This document shows, one piece after another, positions 1 through 12,464 of a stretch of 64,000 nucleotides of DNA (position 1 is its first letter; the number at the start of each line of letters is the position of its first letter). Source of the DNA: Acinonyx jubatus. Taxonomy: Eukaryota; Chordata; Mammalia; Carnivora; Felidae. A program made the position numbers and the translations under genes. The DNA lies in NCBI RefSeq assembly GCF_027475565.1, contig NC_069381.1, positions 172,615,501 through 172,679,500 on the forward strand. Direction: 5' to 3'. Below the pieces are notes generated by a model, which searched no databases, was not told the origin of the DNA, and worked only from the letters and a program-made list of their open reading frames with translations.

Positions 1-1122
1 GTCTAAACGCTTCTGTTTTGTGCTTGTTAACATCCTCTAGGATCCTTTCATCCCACTACATGATAACCAGACAAGACTTTAAAACATTAAATTTCAATTT
101 ATATAAAAGAAAGTCTCTTTTTGAACTTATATACATGAAACGTGATTTTACTTAATGATGTGTTGATATTTCTTACCAGATGTTTAACAGATTTGAGAAT
201 AAGAGTTGCTGTAGAACTTACATTGTACCGAGTGGTATTTTAGAAAGAATTTCTTCATAATAATGAATCTGTGATGAGTTAGCCCAATATAGTAGGCAGT
301 TCAAATGTCCAGTACAATCACATCAACATACAGTAAAATGCGATCTCTGCCACTTGATTGACACACAGAATTGGGTACATTATTTTGCTACATTAGTCCA
401 GATGTGGTCATATTGAATTGCTACCACTCTGAGAATAGTATTTGGAGAGGTAAATAAGATGCTCTATTTAAAGGATTGATTTATTGCTAGGCACACGCTA
501 GATGCCACATATATGGTATATCAACTCTTCAGAGCTCCCTGAAAATTAGATTCAGGTGAGGAATTCTAGGTACTGTTAACCTGTTGGTTTTATTTATTCC
601 ACACCCATAGACTGTATGATCCTTTAAATGTTTCTTGCTCTCTTACCATTGATCATAGAAGTCCTTTGGGAGAAAGAATTTTAAATTCAGTTTTTCAGGG
701 TAAAACATAATATATCAGTAATTGATATTACTATAGGAATATAGAGTTCATGCTGGTCAAAACAAAAATCAGATACCTAGATTGAACACATAATTTGAAA
801 TATGAGAGCATGTAGTCTGTGTCAGATCCAAAAGTATGAAGTATAAAGTTGGAACAGTATATTTTGGACTCTGAAACAGTGAGTACTGGCCTTTTATAGT
901 GGTCAAAGAAAAAATTATAAGCATCCCAGAAGCTCTGTGATACAAAGCTTATCTATCTAAAAGATGGACAAAGGACAGCATAGGTAAAAGTAACATTACC
1001 TGGTTTTAAGAAATATTTAAATACCTCTTTAACTATTACAATCCATCAGGACCCATATTATTTTCATTTTTTGCAACCTCAACTTTAGTTCTACTACATT
1101 ATCCAAAAAACTGTTTCCCACA

Positions 1123-1123
<1 letters not shown>
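1..1123. other. AT-rich intronic stretch, nothing recognised
   Basis: No open frame of note, no SINE head or tail and no LTR signature was seen. It ends at the CA microsatellite. Confidence 0.5.

Positions 1124-1162
<39 letters not shown>
1124..1162. repeat. (CA)n microsatellite
   Basis: An uninterrupted CA run of about 19 units. Likely polymorphic by length. Confidence 0.97.
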
Positions 1163-1164
<2 letters not shown>

Positions 1165-1254
1165 AAATGCTTTACTTGGCAAATTCATCTTCCTTTAGAA
1201 ACATATCATGAGATGTGTTTATATGATGTTTGTAATATAGTGTAAAAGTGTCTT

Positions 1255-1492
1255 GAACTTGTCATTTAAAGACCTGGGGTTAGATATTTACTGTGTCTGT
1301 TACCAGCTCTGTGATCTTGGGGAATATTTATAACGTACAGTATTACCTGGGCCACTGTATGCTCATCTATGAATTGGAGGTAATATTACCTGCTTCAGAG
1401 AATAGCTGTATTAAATGAGAAGTATCTGAAAGCACCTAGGTAGATATGCAGAGCCTGACACAAAATAGGCACACAGTAGATGTTTGTGGAAT
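1255..1492 (+). repeat. MIR element, plus
   Basis: The order matches the MIR core and tail: ACCAGCTCTGTGATCTTGGG, then CTCATCTATGAATTGGAGGTAATA, then TTAAATGAG, then a GCCTGACACA/AATAGGCACACAGTAGATG 3' end. Confidence 0.8.
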
Positions 1493-2649
1493 CACACATT
1501 ATTCTTAAATTGTCTCCTTCCACCCCATCTTCCCTGGCCTTGCAGAGAGTCAGAGTATTTGACTGGCAAAATATGTTAGTCCTATAGGAGCTCTGCTTTC
1601 ATTTGTCTTGTTATGTAGTAAAGCTAACCTCAGGGGTAGGAAATCTGTTTCATTGTTTTTCCTTCTTCCTTTATCCATAATTTCTTAGTATTCCTCTCCT
1701 CCCCCAGTTGAATATCTCTCTATGATTCTCAGCTTTGGCTTGCCTCCCCAATACGTATATGTATTTTTCTTACTGAAGGAATTGTATAAAATGAATGCTA
1801 ATTGGATGGTAAATATACTTCTAATAACGATATTATGGAATTCAACAAATAATAGTATCAGAATACAGATAGCATGAGCATTGTGAGTTAGCATGGCTTC
1901 CATGGGTTGAGGACTGCAGAATAGGGTATGCAGCACAATGATAAAGCTGGAAAATTGAAGTAGATATTTCTGCTGTAGACTTTCCAAATGAGAATACATT
2001 TCTGCTAATGCAAAGTTGAGAAAGCAATTCCCATTGCTTCTCTAGGATTTGGAGTCTTGGAATCATGCCTGGAAATAATGCATTGGAAGGGTTTTAGGAG
2101 AGTATGACCAAAAGTGAATTATTGCCACATTATTGGCAAATTCAGTGAGAAATTGGTTTTGCTTGAACTTTAAAGGAAGTAGAGGGTAGGAGTAATTTAA
2201 ATGGCTTCTATAGAATTTATTCATTTTTTTGCCCATTCAGATGTTAGTCCTTCTGATTGTCTTATGTTTCCTTCTCCTTTTCGAATAGTATACATTTAGA
2301 CTTCAGCTAATTCAATTTCTATAAATCTAACCAATGTTGCAATATATGGCTTCTATATTAATACATGTAACTTGATTGCCAAAAATAATATTATAATATA
2401 TAAATAAATATATAGGTAATAATATAATGATAAAAGAAAATGCCAAAAGAATGTTTTACATTATAATCATCAACACCATTTAGAATGACACTTTAGTGAT
2501 TCTGCACCATATTTCTGGCATTATACCAGGTGATTTAGGATTTATAGAATTAGGACAAAAACAATTCTGCTTTAGTAGAGAAAGTAGGGAGCTTTCTCTC
2601 AGATTCACATTTATTTATTGTCTAATTACTGTTTTTCATCTTAAGATTT
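1493..2649. other. AT-rich intronic stretch, nothing recognised
   Basis: Small overlapping open frames on the minus strand near 1685-2066 have no recognisable product and look like chance. A local TA-rich block lies at about 2388-2430. Confidence 0.45.
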
Positions 2650-2666
2650 AAAATCTTGTTTATTGG

Positions 2667-2892
2667 GGTGCCTGGGTGGCTCAGTCGGTTAGGCGTCTGA
2701 CTTCAGCTCAGGTCATGATCTCACGGTCTGTGAGTTCGAGCCCCGCATAGGGATCTGTGCTGACAGCTCAGAGCCTGGAGCATGCTTCAGATTCTGTGTC
2801 TCCCTCTCTCTCTCTGCCCCTCCCCTGCTCATGCTCTGTCTCTCTCGGTCTCAAAAATAAATAAAAAAAAAAATCAAAAAATTAGAAAAAAT
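2667..2892 (+). mobile_element. CAN SINE (SINEC_Fc-like), plus
   Basis: Full-length copy: head GGTGCCTGGGTGGCTCAGTC, box B GTTCGAGCC, CT tract and A-rich tail. It is flanked by a perfect 17-bp target duplication, AAAATCTTGTTTATTGG, at 2650-2666 and 2893-2909. Confidence 0.95.
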
Positions 2893-2909
2893 AAAATCTT
2901 GTTTATTGG

Positions 2910-4399
2910 TTTCTGATGAATAAAATTGAAACATTAAGTGTGTGTAATACAGTTAATTTATACACACACACACATATACATACACACAGAGTTCTATTTT
3001 TGAAGCATTTCTAGTCCATATTTTGAATTAGAGAAGTAATAGTGACCTGGAATAACTAGTTGTTGGCTGCACAAATAGTGACCCTTTTATTTGTAAACAA
3101 GTAGTGTTTTTATGATTACTATAAATATATACATATTACATATGTGTGTGTATGTGCAATTACATATTTTCCTCAAGTGCTAAAAGTTTTGTGCATCCTG
3201 TAGATCACGATGAATTACTACCATTTTCTTTAATTCTCTTTGATTTAGAATGTTTTACTTAATATAAAAGAAATAGAAGAAATTAGGACATGAAATTTCT
3301 TTTGTAAGCCAAAGATGTTTTCTGTTTAGTAGGTATGATTGGATTTACTAAATTTTCAGAAGGAAGTGCTCTTCTGTAGCCCAAAGGAGGGGACCCAGCA
3401 GAAGGGAAGGCAGCATCCCTCCATGTTTCAGGAGCTGCGACTTGACTGTTCAAAAGGTTTTCCATTTAGTCTGAAGCACCATCTGGCTCACAGCTGAAAA
3501 TCATTAAGCTTCAGCAGCCTTACCCCCTCTCAGTTCCTGACTTTCCCCAAGCAAGTGAGAGGTTTTACCTTCACCAGGTGGGAAACTATTCAGTTAGTAA
3601 ATGAGTGTATGAACTCATTTAAACTGCAAATCTTAGTGACTAGTTTTAGCTTAAAGCAGTGCTGGTGTCTAAACTATTAACACTGTATTTTGATTAATGT
3701 TTTCCTCAATTTGAATTTTTTAAAGAGCTACTTCTCTACTGAATTTTTCTTAACCATTTATGATCTAAAAAACACAATGTATTTCATAGAAGGACACACT
3801 GTTGTTTTACTTTACCTGACCAACATTGGCATAGAAATGATCAAAGACATTCACAACAATTCCGTTATTTTTTGGACTGCTGAGTGAGCACATTTGCGTA
3901 ATGTTAAAGGAATGAGCTGGGCTGTGTATTGTCACATACGGTTTACATTATGAGAACAGAATGTTAATAGAAAAAAAAAAGCACTGGGAACATGAGAAAA
4001 CTCCAAATTTGTTTCTTTCTAAAAGACAGTTTTGATTTCACCTCCACCAAGACAGGACTTCTTTGTAATGGTGTGTGTACTGCATATATATAACTACATA
4101 ATGATTGTCTGCTTATGATTCTGTTAAATGAGTTAAGTGGATAGTTTCTAGCACTTAAAATGTGTGTACACTTTGCTAATATTCCCATAATTTTTAAAAA
4201 ATGCTTTTTTTAACTTCAGCTTCTTGTCATTATTATTTTCAATATTAATACTATAACTGAAAACACAATGTTTGTAAAGTGTTCTTTGCTCTGCACTTCG
4301 TAAGAAGGTCATTAGGAAATTTCTCTCTGATCTCTGCTCAGTTTTATCTTCTCTTTGATATCCTTTCTAGGGTGTGCTAGGAGAAGGAGGAATAAATTT
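2910..4399. other. Intronic stretch with a CA/TA-rich patch
   Basis: An imperfect CA/TA dinucleotide patch lies at about 2960-2990 and TG/TA patches at about 3120-3155. The block at 3360-3560 is less AT-rich than its surroundings and I could not assign it. No gene is seen. Confidence 0.45.
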
Positions 4400-4416
4400 T
4401 AAATTGCATCAGTGCA

Positions 4417-4554
4417 GGGGCACCTGGGTAGCTCAGTGCATTGAGCCTCAGACTCTTGATTTCAGCTCAGGTTAGGGTCTTACGGTTAGGTTCATGGGAT
4501 CAAGCCCTGTGCAGGGCTCTACTTTCGCAGCACAAAGCCTGCCTGGGATTCTCT

Positions 4555-4591
<37 letters not shown>

Positions 4592-4638
4592 TCTCTCTCA
4601 AAATAAATAAATAAACTTTAATAAATGAATAATTAAAT
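4417..4638 (+). mobile_element. CAN SINE, plus, with expanded CT tract
   Basis: Diverged head GGGGCACCTGGGTAGCTCAG. The CT run at about 4555-4600 is longer than usual. Imperfect target duplication AAATTGCATCAGTGC (5') versus AAATTGCATCAAAGC (4639-4653). Confidence 0.93.
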
Positions 4639-5617
4639 AAATTGCATCAAAGCAATTCAAATACATTGAAGTGCTTGGTTTCTACACACATAGAAACGCA
4701 TCTGTATACAATAAATTAAGTTTTAGACCCAAAAGCAAAGATAGATATACTTCAATTTATGATGGTATTATGTTTAAAATACACTGTTTCTCTAATAGAT
4801 GAGGCAAAAATTTTAAAATAAAGATGTGTAGAATTAGGATGGAGTGTTTTGTCATTATTTGAGTATTTTGATAATTTGGGGTGGGGTCATTAAAAGCAAG
4901 TGTATACACTACAGTATTTAATATTTTCTATTAAACACAATTAGCTTTCTAAATAAAAGAAGACTAGGGACCAGCCAGTTTTCTTATTCCAAGACAGACT
5001 TGATTTTTTTTCTCTGTCTGGTTGTCTCAAAATCTGAAGCTCATGCTTTTGTCATTCTTCTTTTTGTAAGTTAAGAATAATGAAAGGAAAACAAGCAACA
5101 GATCCAGAAGCAAGTGTGTATGTTGGCAGAGAAATTACAGAATGAGGAGGCTTTTCACCTGCAGACCACTGGCCCAAGAGCAGAGCTAGCTTTTGAGGAT
5201 TGTGTCTGATGGCAATTTTATAACATAAAAATACAAAATGAGATGGACACACATTACAAGGTCCAGATCCTCTTGTTAAATATTAAAAATGCCAAAGAAT
5301 AGAAAGAGATTGTGTTTTACCTCAACATATTTATGAACTTTTCAAACCCACCTTACTTAAAAGTATTTTCCCACGTTATCTTCTGCGGTTCTTACCAACC
5401 AAGATTTTCTAGAGCTTCTTTCTTGAATTTTCTCCAATGAACATACTATACACTGTTCAATGTTTCAAAACAATATATGCTACACTTCCTGCCTCATCCC
5501 CACTGCTGACATTGTGATGTATGCCCTGCTTCTTGCATGAAAGTTGCTCCCCAGGTAAGAATGTCTAGTCCAAAGTAACCCATGTTGTTATTTTTCTTTG
5601 TTTTTTATTTTGTTTTG

Positions 5618-5728
5618 ATTTTTAAAGATTTTATTTTAAAGTAATCTTTATACCCAATGTGTGGCTCAAACTCACAACCCTGAGATCAAGAGTCGCGTGC
5701 TCTACCAGTCAAGCCAGCCAGGTTCCCC
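5618..5728 (-). mobile_element. Older CAN SINE lineage, minus
   Basis: Reverse-oriented short form: AAAGATTTTATTTTAAAGTA tail, CACAACCCTGAGATCAAGAG, then GCCAGCCAGGTTCCCC. It lacks the long CT region of the cat-type copies, which suggests an older carnivore SINE subfamily. Confidence 0.75.
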
Positions 5729-5848
5729 CATACTGTTATTTTTTGTATTATTTTTGTTTCTATAGATAGAATGTTAATATTTTACTAATATATTAGTATG
5801 GTATATTTCAAAAGTAGTAAATAAATCGTTAAGAATATTAGAGATTAC

Positions 5849-6055
5849 AGGGATGCCTAGGTGGCTCAGTTAAGCATCTGACTTTGGCTCAGGTCGTGAT
5901 CTCATGGTTCACGGGTTTGGGCCCCCGTGCTCACATCGGGCTCAGTGCTGACAGCTCGGAGCCTGGAGCCTGCTTTAGATTCTGTGTCTCTCTCTGCCCC
6001 TCCCCTGCTCATATTCTGTCTCTCTCTCCCTCAAAAATAAATAAAACATAAAAAA
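5849..6055 (+). mobile_element. CAN SINE, plus
   Basis: Head GGGATGCCTAGGTGGCTCAG with a short deletion after CTCAG (TCGGT missing). The 17-bp target duplication AAGAATATTAGAGATTA occurs at 5831-5847 and 6056-6072. Confidence 0.94.
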
Positions 6056-6072
6056 AAGAATATTAGAGATTA

Positions 6073-7750
6073 TGGAATTAAGTGGTAAGTCACACAATGG
6101 AAATATTAAATATTGTATACTTCTGTGTGTGAGAACACATACATAAAACACTAATAAATGGTGGGAATTCAAGAATATTGATATAATTACGAATATAAAT
6201 GCTTTTAAATATTAAAATTGCTATTACTCTAAAAATCATTTTATCCTAAAAAAATGTTTTCTAGTTTTTGGCTATCTTTGGCCCTTCTAGGAAATGTTTA
6301 CAAGAATTTTTTCATTCTATGCTGTTAGAAGAATCAGCATCTGCATAGGTTTGAAAATATGACTCAAAATCCCTCTCTTAAGACTTTGAAAAAAACAGAA
6401 CTGAGCAAAAATATGAGCATTCATCACAAATCATGGGGTGCTGGGAGCTCTTAGTGTTCCTTTTGCTTTGCAATAAACAAAGGCTAATTATTAACAATTA
6501 TTGGCATATTTGAAGACACAGAACAAGAGCTTCATGTGGTGTAGGTTATTTTCTTTTTTTCTGAATAATTTTTTTAAAAGAAGAGGTCACTTTTAAACTG
6601 GTGTCATTTCATTTGGTGTCTAGGCCAAGGGGAGAAAGGAAACTACTCCATTAGTGGAGGCCAGAAATATGAAAAGAGATAGGTGTTGCAAGATTTCCAG
6701 TAGGAAAAGATCTTCTAGATTAGAAATATGAGGTTTTCTAGCTGTAGGTACAAATGCCTGAATGCTCTTAGCCCTCCTCTCGTTCCCCTCAGCTATGGAT
6801 TCAACTGGACACTAGCTTCCTAGCCCAGACCTGTTCATTCTTGTAGATCAGAGTCAAAAAGATCTAATTGAAATTGAGCTAGAGGACTTAACCTGTGAAA
6901 AAAATGGGGAAGTAGAAAACTTAAAACCCTTGGTACTAATGATAAAGATAGGAGTCATTTTAGTCACGGATCTGCCTTTGTGTTGAAATACACATTAAGC
7001 ACTGGGATACTAAAATGTATCTTTCCCTTCTGCTTCTTACCTCTGCTACCCTATAACAATATCTCTAAGAAAGACTTCTTAGGTGCTAATGTGTTAGTAT
7101 GACAAACAATGTGTCAATATACATTTGTGTATATTTTTCCCTTTTGATTACTAAATTGTAAACAAGTTTTTTTCACTATGGTAATTTAAAAATATTTCTA
7201 GAACAGTAAATTATAGTTAAATATTCATGTTAATTACAAGAAAGTGTTATAAGAAAAAAACAATGGTTTGATGTAGTTTCTAAGGCTGGACTAATGCCAA
7301 AGGCAGTGCTTGTTTCACGATGCTTTTGCCTCTCTTTTCTGTCTTACTTGCCTGGAAAAATCCTAACTCTTGTTTATCACGATGTATTCTTCCATACTTA
7401 AGTAGGTAATGTGGCTGGAATAAACATACACATATGCACACATGAACTCCTATGGCCATGTTCATTAGCCTTACTTTATGTTTAGATTGCAGTCCTCATC
7501 AGGGTATTAAAATTGTCCAGAAGTTCAACAGCCTTGCCTCTTCCATTTGCTCTCTCTCTCCGTTTTTTTTTTTTTTCCCATTTGCTCTTCTATTCAAGAT
7601 GGCTATTCTCAGTCCCCTGCTCTTCTCTTCCCTCTCCCCTCCTCCTCTCTTATTTTCTCTAATCCTTAGAGCTAATGACCTACTTCTTAAGTCATAAAAT
7701 ACATGCAATTAGAAGACAAATTCCATCTTTCCTCATCACTAAATCTACTG
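6073..7750. other. Intronic stretch, nothing recognised
   Basis: AT-rich unique-looking sequence. A T/C-rich pyrimidine tract lies at about 7550-7660. Short open frames around 7452-7708 run through that low-complexity tract and are not credible genes. Confidence 0.45.
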
Positions 7751-7889
7751 AACTACTACTACTAAGTATTTTTAAGTGTTTTGATGACTCAGCCTTCCCT
7801 TCTGTTATAGGAGCAAACTGCTTCTTTTTTATCTAAGGACAGTTGCTTAGCTTATGGATTTGACCATATCCCTTCATGCCTGTTCAGGG

Positions 7890-8720
7890 AATTTGTTCCT
7901 GCATTTATCCTGTCTCTTTTCTGTGTCATCAGTTTTTTCCTGTTGAAACATTTTCCCATCAGTATACATACACATGCAATAGTACCCAACAAAATGTTTA
8001 TTCCTTGAGTCTGTGTCACTCTTCAGTCCTGCCCTATTGCTTGCTTCCATTTATAGAAAAGTTCCTTGAGAATCTCTACTTCCTGTCTTTACTACCTTAC
8101 TTCTTATTTTCTCATGGACCAACACCAGTCAGGCTGTCTTAGCCCCTTCACCCCTGAAACTACGATGCAAAAGTCACCAATAATCTCCATGTTGTGAAAC
8201 CAGTAGGCATTTCTCAGGCTTTCCCTTAATAGACATTTCAATATTATTTAATCTTCTCTTAATGAAAATGTTCTTCATTTGGATGCCGAAACTACACACT
8301 TTAATCGTTTTCATTTGACTTCAGTGGCTATTCTGTAACTATCTTGTAGTTGATCTTCTTATTCTGTGTAACTTATAAAATTGGGCATGCCTTTGGACTC
8401 AGTAATCATTTCTCTGTTTACACCCACTTCCTAGCTGACCTTATCATCTATAAACTGGCTACTTCACAAATTATATCTCTATTCCTATCCTACCTGCTAG
8501 TCCCAGATTCCATATCCAATCATTCACTATCTCTTCTTGGATGTCTGATAGGTATCTCAGAACTAGCATATCTAAAACAAAAGTCTTTTGGCTTTCCCCA
8601 AGTGTCCCTTTCTCAATAAATGGCACTATGATTTACTCAGTTAAAAAGAAAAGAAAAGTAGTCATTGTCCTTGAGTTCTCTTTCTTACTCTCAAAATCCA
8701 TCCATCAATTAGGCTGGTCA
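7890..8720 (+). repeat. L2-clade LINE fossil (reverse-transcriptase region), plus
   Basis: The order of phrases follows the 3' half of the L2/CR1-clade ORF2: AAAGTCACCAATAATCTCCA, later GGATGTCTGATAGGTATCTC, then TCTAAAACAAAAGTC, then a TCTCAATAAATGGCACTATG block. In one frame the 8541-8650 stretch reads SDRYLRTSISKTKVF and then FSINGT, like the conserved SNRHLKxNMSKTE..SVNGT region. It is interrupted by stops and indels and is not functional. Confidence 0.65.
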
Positions 8721-8833
8721 GCTCTCTCTTTGAAATATAAATCACATAATATCACAAAGAGTCTGAGGACATGACACAGTGGAAAAAGTGGGCAATTACC
8801 ATTACCCAATTGACTAGTGGAGATAGAAAAAAA

Positions 8834-8839
8834 AGAGAG

Positions 8840-8870
<31 letters not shown>

Positions 8871-8872
8871 GA
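8834..8872. repeat. (GA)n-rich simple repeat
   Basis: Purine-only GA/GAAA run. No SINE head follows it, so it looks like an independent simple repeat. Confidence 0.85.
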
Positions 8873-9533
8873 TGGGAAAGGGCTGACATTAATCATTTCA
8901 GGAACGTAGGAGGCAAGATTTTCTCCTTAGGATATGACTTGACAAGAGTAGAAAATATTTGAACAGCTGCTGTGAGGCATCGAAGAACAAGAAATGAAGG
9001 AACATAGTAGCCGTGAGGGTCCTCTAGATGTCTCACTTTTATAGAAAATGTGTTTCTTCCAATCTCAAATAGCTTCTGCTTTCTCTTGGACTCAAGGACA
9101 GGGCTCTGACATCATCTCATAAATGCACCACAAGATTCCATGTACTAAATAGAGAAGAGCGGCAAGAGAGTGCCCACCTTGTACCAAGATTTATATATTG
9201 ATTGTGGGTACAAAGTACTGAAATAATCATAGTCTTCAAGCTATTCAAAGCCACTGTCTTTCCTCTATTTTATTCCCTTTTATGCCATTCCTTACCCCCT
9301 TCCCCTCTTCACGACAGTCAATTGTTTAATGTAGTTACTTTTTGTTTGTATTTCTAAAATTTTAATTCCAGTATACTTAACATGCAGTGTTACATTAGTT
9401 TCGGGTGTACATTTTACTGATTCAGCATTTCTATACATTACTCAGTGCCCATCATGATAAATGTGCTCTTAATCCCCTTTACTTATTTCACCCATCCCCT
9501 ACCCCCATGTTTGTTCTTTTAAAATCGGTTTTG

Positions 9534-9742
9534 GGGGCACCTGGGTGGGTCAGTCAGTTGAGTGTCAGAATTTTGATTTCAGCTCAGGTTATGATCCCAG
9601 GGTCATGGTATCCAGCCCGAGTTCAGGCTCTGCACTGAACTTGGAGCCTGCTTAAGATTATTTCTCTCTCTCCCTTTGTCTTTTTCCCCCATTCACTCTC
9701 TCTCTCTCAAAAAAATAAATAAATAAAATATATATAAATAAA
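9534..9742 (+). mobile_element. CAN SINE, plus, inserted in L1
   Basis: Diverged head GGGGCACCTGGGTGGGTCAG, with the tail AAAAAAATAAATAAATAAAA running into TATATA. No clean target duplication is seen. It separates the two halves of the L1 fragment. Confidence 0.9.
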
Positions 9743-10154
9743 ACTGTTGTTGTTTTGCAGATAAGCGCTGTTCAATTTGGGGGTTATCTGGCTCACCTTA
9801 TTTGTTGTAGTTGACATTGTTGTTAAGGTCCATTCATGTTGTTATGACCTATTTAATTATTATTCTCAATTGATCATTCTGTATAGCGTTCCGTGGCATA
9901 CTACCACATTTTGCCTTTCTCTTCTGCTGATGATAGACAACAAGATTACCTCTAACTCCTTGCCACCACAAACAATAATGGGATTTCTCACAGAAGTCCT
10001 TTATGGATCTGTGAGAATTCCTTGGGATGAATACTCAGGAATGGAGTTTCTGAGTTAAGGGGTATATGAACATTTAATTTGTTAAGCATTATTTCTTCAG
10101 ATGAGTCATGCTATTTGTATGTTGTCATCAGTAGTGCATGTAAAGTAACTGTGT

Positions 10155-10300
10155 TTTCCTCAACTCTTTTTGCACATTAGAATTACCTGAAGGGTTCTTA
10201 AAAAATAATGTAGCCAGGACCCTTTATTCTGATATAAATGGACTGAGTGAATCTTTGACATTTTATAGTTTTTTTTATTTCTTCCAGATGATTCCAATGA
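10155..10300 (-). repeat. MER5-like hAT-Charlie MITE fragment, minus
   Basis: GCACATTAGAATTACCTGAA followed by GGGTTCTTAAAAAATAATGT and CCAGGACCC match the reverse of the MER5 3' half (CCTCCAGGTGATTCTGATG..). Terminal parts are not obvious. Confidence 0.5.
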
Positions 10301-11518
10301 GTATGTAAATAGAACCATTGTTATAATCTCACATCATTACCAGCATTTGTCATTATATAATTTTCTGACTTTTCAGTCAAATTAGTATAACATAATATGG
10401 TTTAAATTTGTATTTTGATGATTACTCATGGGTTTGAGCATTTGTTTATATGCCTTTTGGACTGCCTGTTCTATACATTGGCAGTTCTCATCATTTGTTC
10501 CTTTTCCTTCTGGGTTATGGACTTTTTCTTACTGTTTTTTAAGAAAGTCTTTGTGTATTTTAGATATTACTTCTTTATCAGATTTATAGAGAGAAACAAT
10601 TTTTTCCCTCAGATTTGTCAGTTGTCTATTATCTTTTCTATAGTGACCTTTTCTGAAATGAAATGTTTATGATGTAATAAAGTTGGTTTTTATTTTTGTA
10701 TATTTTTCAAAAAATTCTTCCCCTACGTTAAGTCAAAATAATATTCTTTTATATTTTCTTATATTTTATGGCTTTTATTTCTTACTTCTAAAGTTATTAG
10801 TTAATATGGTTCCCAAAGCCAAATGTAAAATGTAGTAGACTTGTAGTTTTCCATCTTATTGCATATTTTCTACTTAGTGTGCTTTGTTTTTTATTTTTCT
10901 TCATTTCCTACTGTCAACTAGATAAAGGTTTTTGACCGATTTAAAGCGTACATATTGTAGTTTTGCTCTTACTGGTAGTTGCCCTCAGGACACATTTCCA
11001 TTCTTATGTTCTCACATTAATCCCTCAAATTTTAACATCTGTAACTTCTCAACAATGAGTACTAAACTACATTTCATGTCCCAGGTTTTTTTTTTCTCTG
11101 TGCTCTACTATGTAGCAAATGTGTATTCAGATTTTCAGTTCTGGATTGTTATGGATATGTGTATGTGTATGTGTGTATGTGTCTAACTCTTTCTTTATAT
11201 TTATATATCCATGTATCCTTCTATGCATCTGCTAATTTTCTTTCTTTTTTTTTTTTGTTTTGTTTTGTTTTGTTTCCTTTTTTATTTTTACTCCTACATT
11301 AGCTATTATTGTTTTTAGGATAAAATACCTTGGTAAAATTTATGGTAAGACTATAGTGCTTTTATCTTTTACCAAAAAAGCTGGATTTGTTTCTCTTCTT
11401 ATTTTAATACTACCAAGAGTATCTTCATTGTTTTTTTTTACCTTTTCAGTAAAAAAAAAAAAAGTAAAAGTACTTTACTTTTTCAGTGGTAAAAATTCTG
11501 AGGCATTGTATGTCTTCA

Positions 11519-11625
11519 AGATTTTATTTTTTTTAAGTAACCTCCACACCTAATGTGAGGCTTGAATTTACAACCTTGAGATCAAGTGTCACAGGCTCTA
11601 CTGACTAAACCAGCCAGGTGCCACA
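11519..11625 (-). mobile_element. Older CAN SINE lineage, minus
   Basis: GATTTTATTTTTTTTAAGTA tail, ACAACCTTGAGATCAAGTGT, then AACCAGCCAGGTGCCAC. Same short form as the copy at 5618. Confidence 0.75.
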
Positions 11626-11708
11626 AGCATTGTATATCTGTATTACTCCCTCACATTATACTATAGTTACTCTATATAACATTCATGGTTCAAAGTTCTT
11701 CTCTTTTA

Positions 11709-11933
11709 GGGGTGCCTAGGTGGCTCAGTTGGCTAAGAGTCTGACTTTGGCTCAGGCCATGATCTCACGGTTCCTGAGTTTGAGCCCCATGTCAGGCTCA
11801 AACTGACAGCTTAGAGCCTGGAGCCTTCTTCAGGTTCTGTCTCCATCTTTCTCTCCCTTCCGCCCCTTAGGCTGTGTGTCTCTCTCTCTGTCCCTCAAAT
11901 ATAAACATTAAAAAAAAGTTAAAAAACAAAAAA
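11709..11933 (+). mobile_element. CAN SINE, plus
   Basis: Head GGTGCCTAGGTGGCTCAG. The 18-bp target duplication CAAAGTTCTTCTCTTTTA (11691-11708) recurs as CAAAGTTCTTTTCTTTTA (11934-11951) with one difference. Confidence 0.95.
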
Positions 11934-11951
11934 CAAAGTTCTTTTCTTTTA

Positions 11952-12455
11952 GAATAGCTTAGAATATTGCTTACTTATTGTTTTTGCATCCTGTGTTTAC
12001 TATTGTGAATTTTATTGTTAATTTTGTTCTTGTTGTTATTTAGGCCATCTTTTTCTGCCTGGAAATGTATATTTTCTTTTTGCATTTAATATTCTTAATT
12101 TTACTATACCATGCCTGGGTCTGAAACTTTCAATTTGACATTGTTTTCATAATCTATTTTAATTCTGTGAAAATTCTTTTCATAATTTTTTCTTAACTAT
12201 TCCCTGCTCTCTGTTTTTATTTTTTCTCTCTTTATGGTATTCCAGTATCTAGATTTTGGCATTTTATTTCTATCCTCTATATCTCTTAGTATTTCTTTGA
12301 TATGCGTATCTCTTTTCTGTAGCCACCTAAGAGACTTTCTCCATTTAATCTTCAAACTCAATAATTCAGCTATGAGTTATACCATTTTGTAATATAGTTC
12401 CATTTATTGTAGCTTTTTATAGTTTCAGCCATTATATTTTTGTACTCATCAATAT
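11952..12455. other. T-rich LINE-like stretch
   Basis: Long T-rich sequence whose texture resembles reverse-complemented L1 or HAL1. It seems to continue after 13040, as if split by the LTR-like block. I could not fix the family or boundaries. Confidence 0.35.
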
Positions 12456-12464
12456 GAATATTTT

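Larger units (their letters stand above)
9350..10730 (-). repeat. Old L1 (L1M-type) 3' region, minus, split by a SINE
   Basis: On the plus strand it reads as the reverse complement of an L1 3'UTR and ORF2 end. The order is ACATTAGTTTCGGGTGTACA, TCTATACATTACTCAGTGCC, later GTCCATTCATGTTGTTATGA, and GAATACTCAGGAATGGAGTT. The typical TGTGTATTTTAGATATTA and GGACTTTTTCTTACTG region follows. The SINE at 9534-9742 and a MER5-like piece near 10155 interrupt it. Confidence 0.65.

Noticed and set aside
2667..2760. tRNA-like head with box A (TGGCTCAGTCGG) and box B (GTTCGAGCC), possible tRNA genes
   Set aside because: The sequence does not fold as a complete tRNA and continues into SINE body and tail. 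It is the tRNA-Lys-related SINE promoter.
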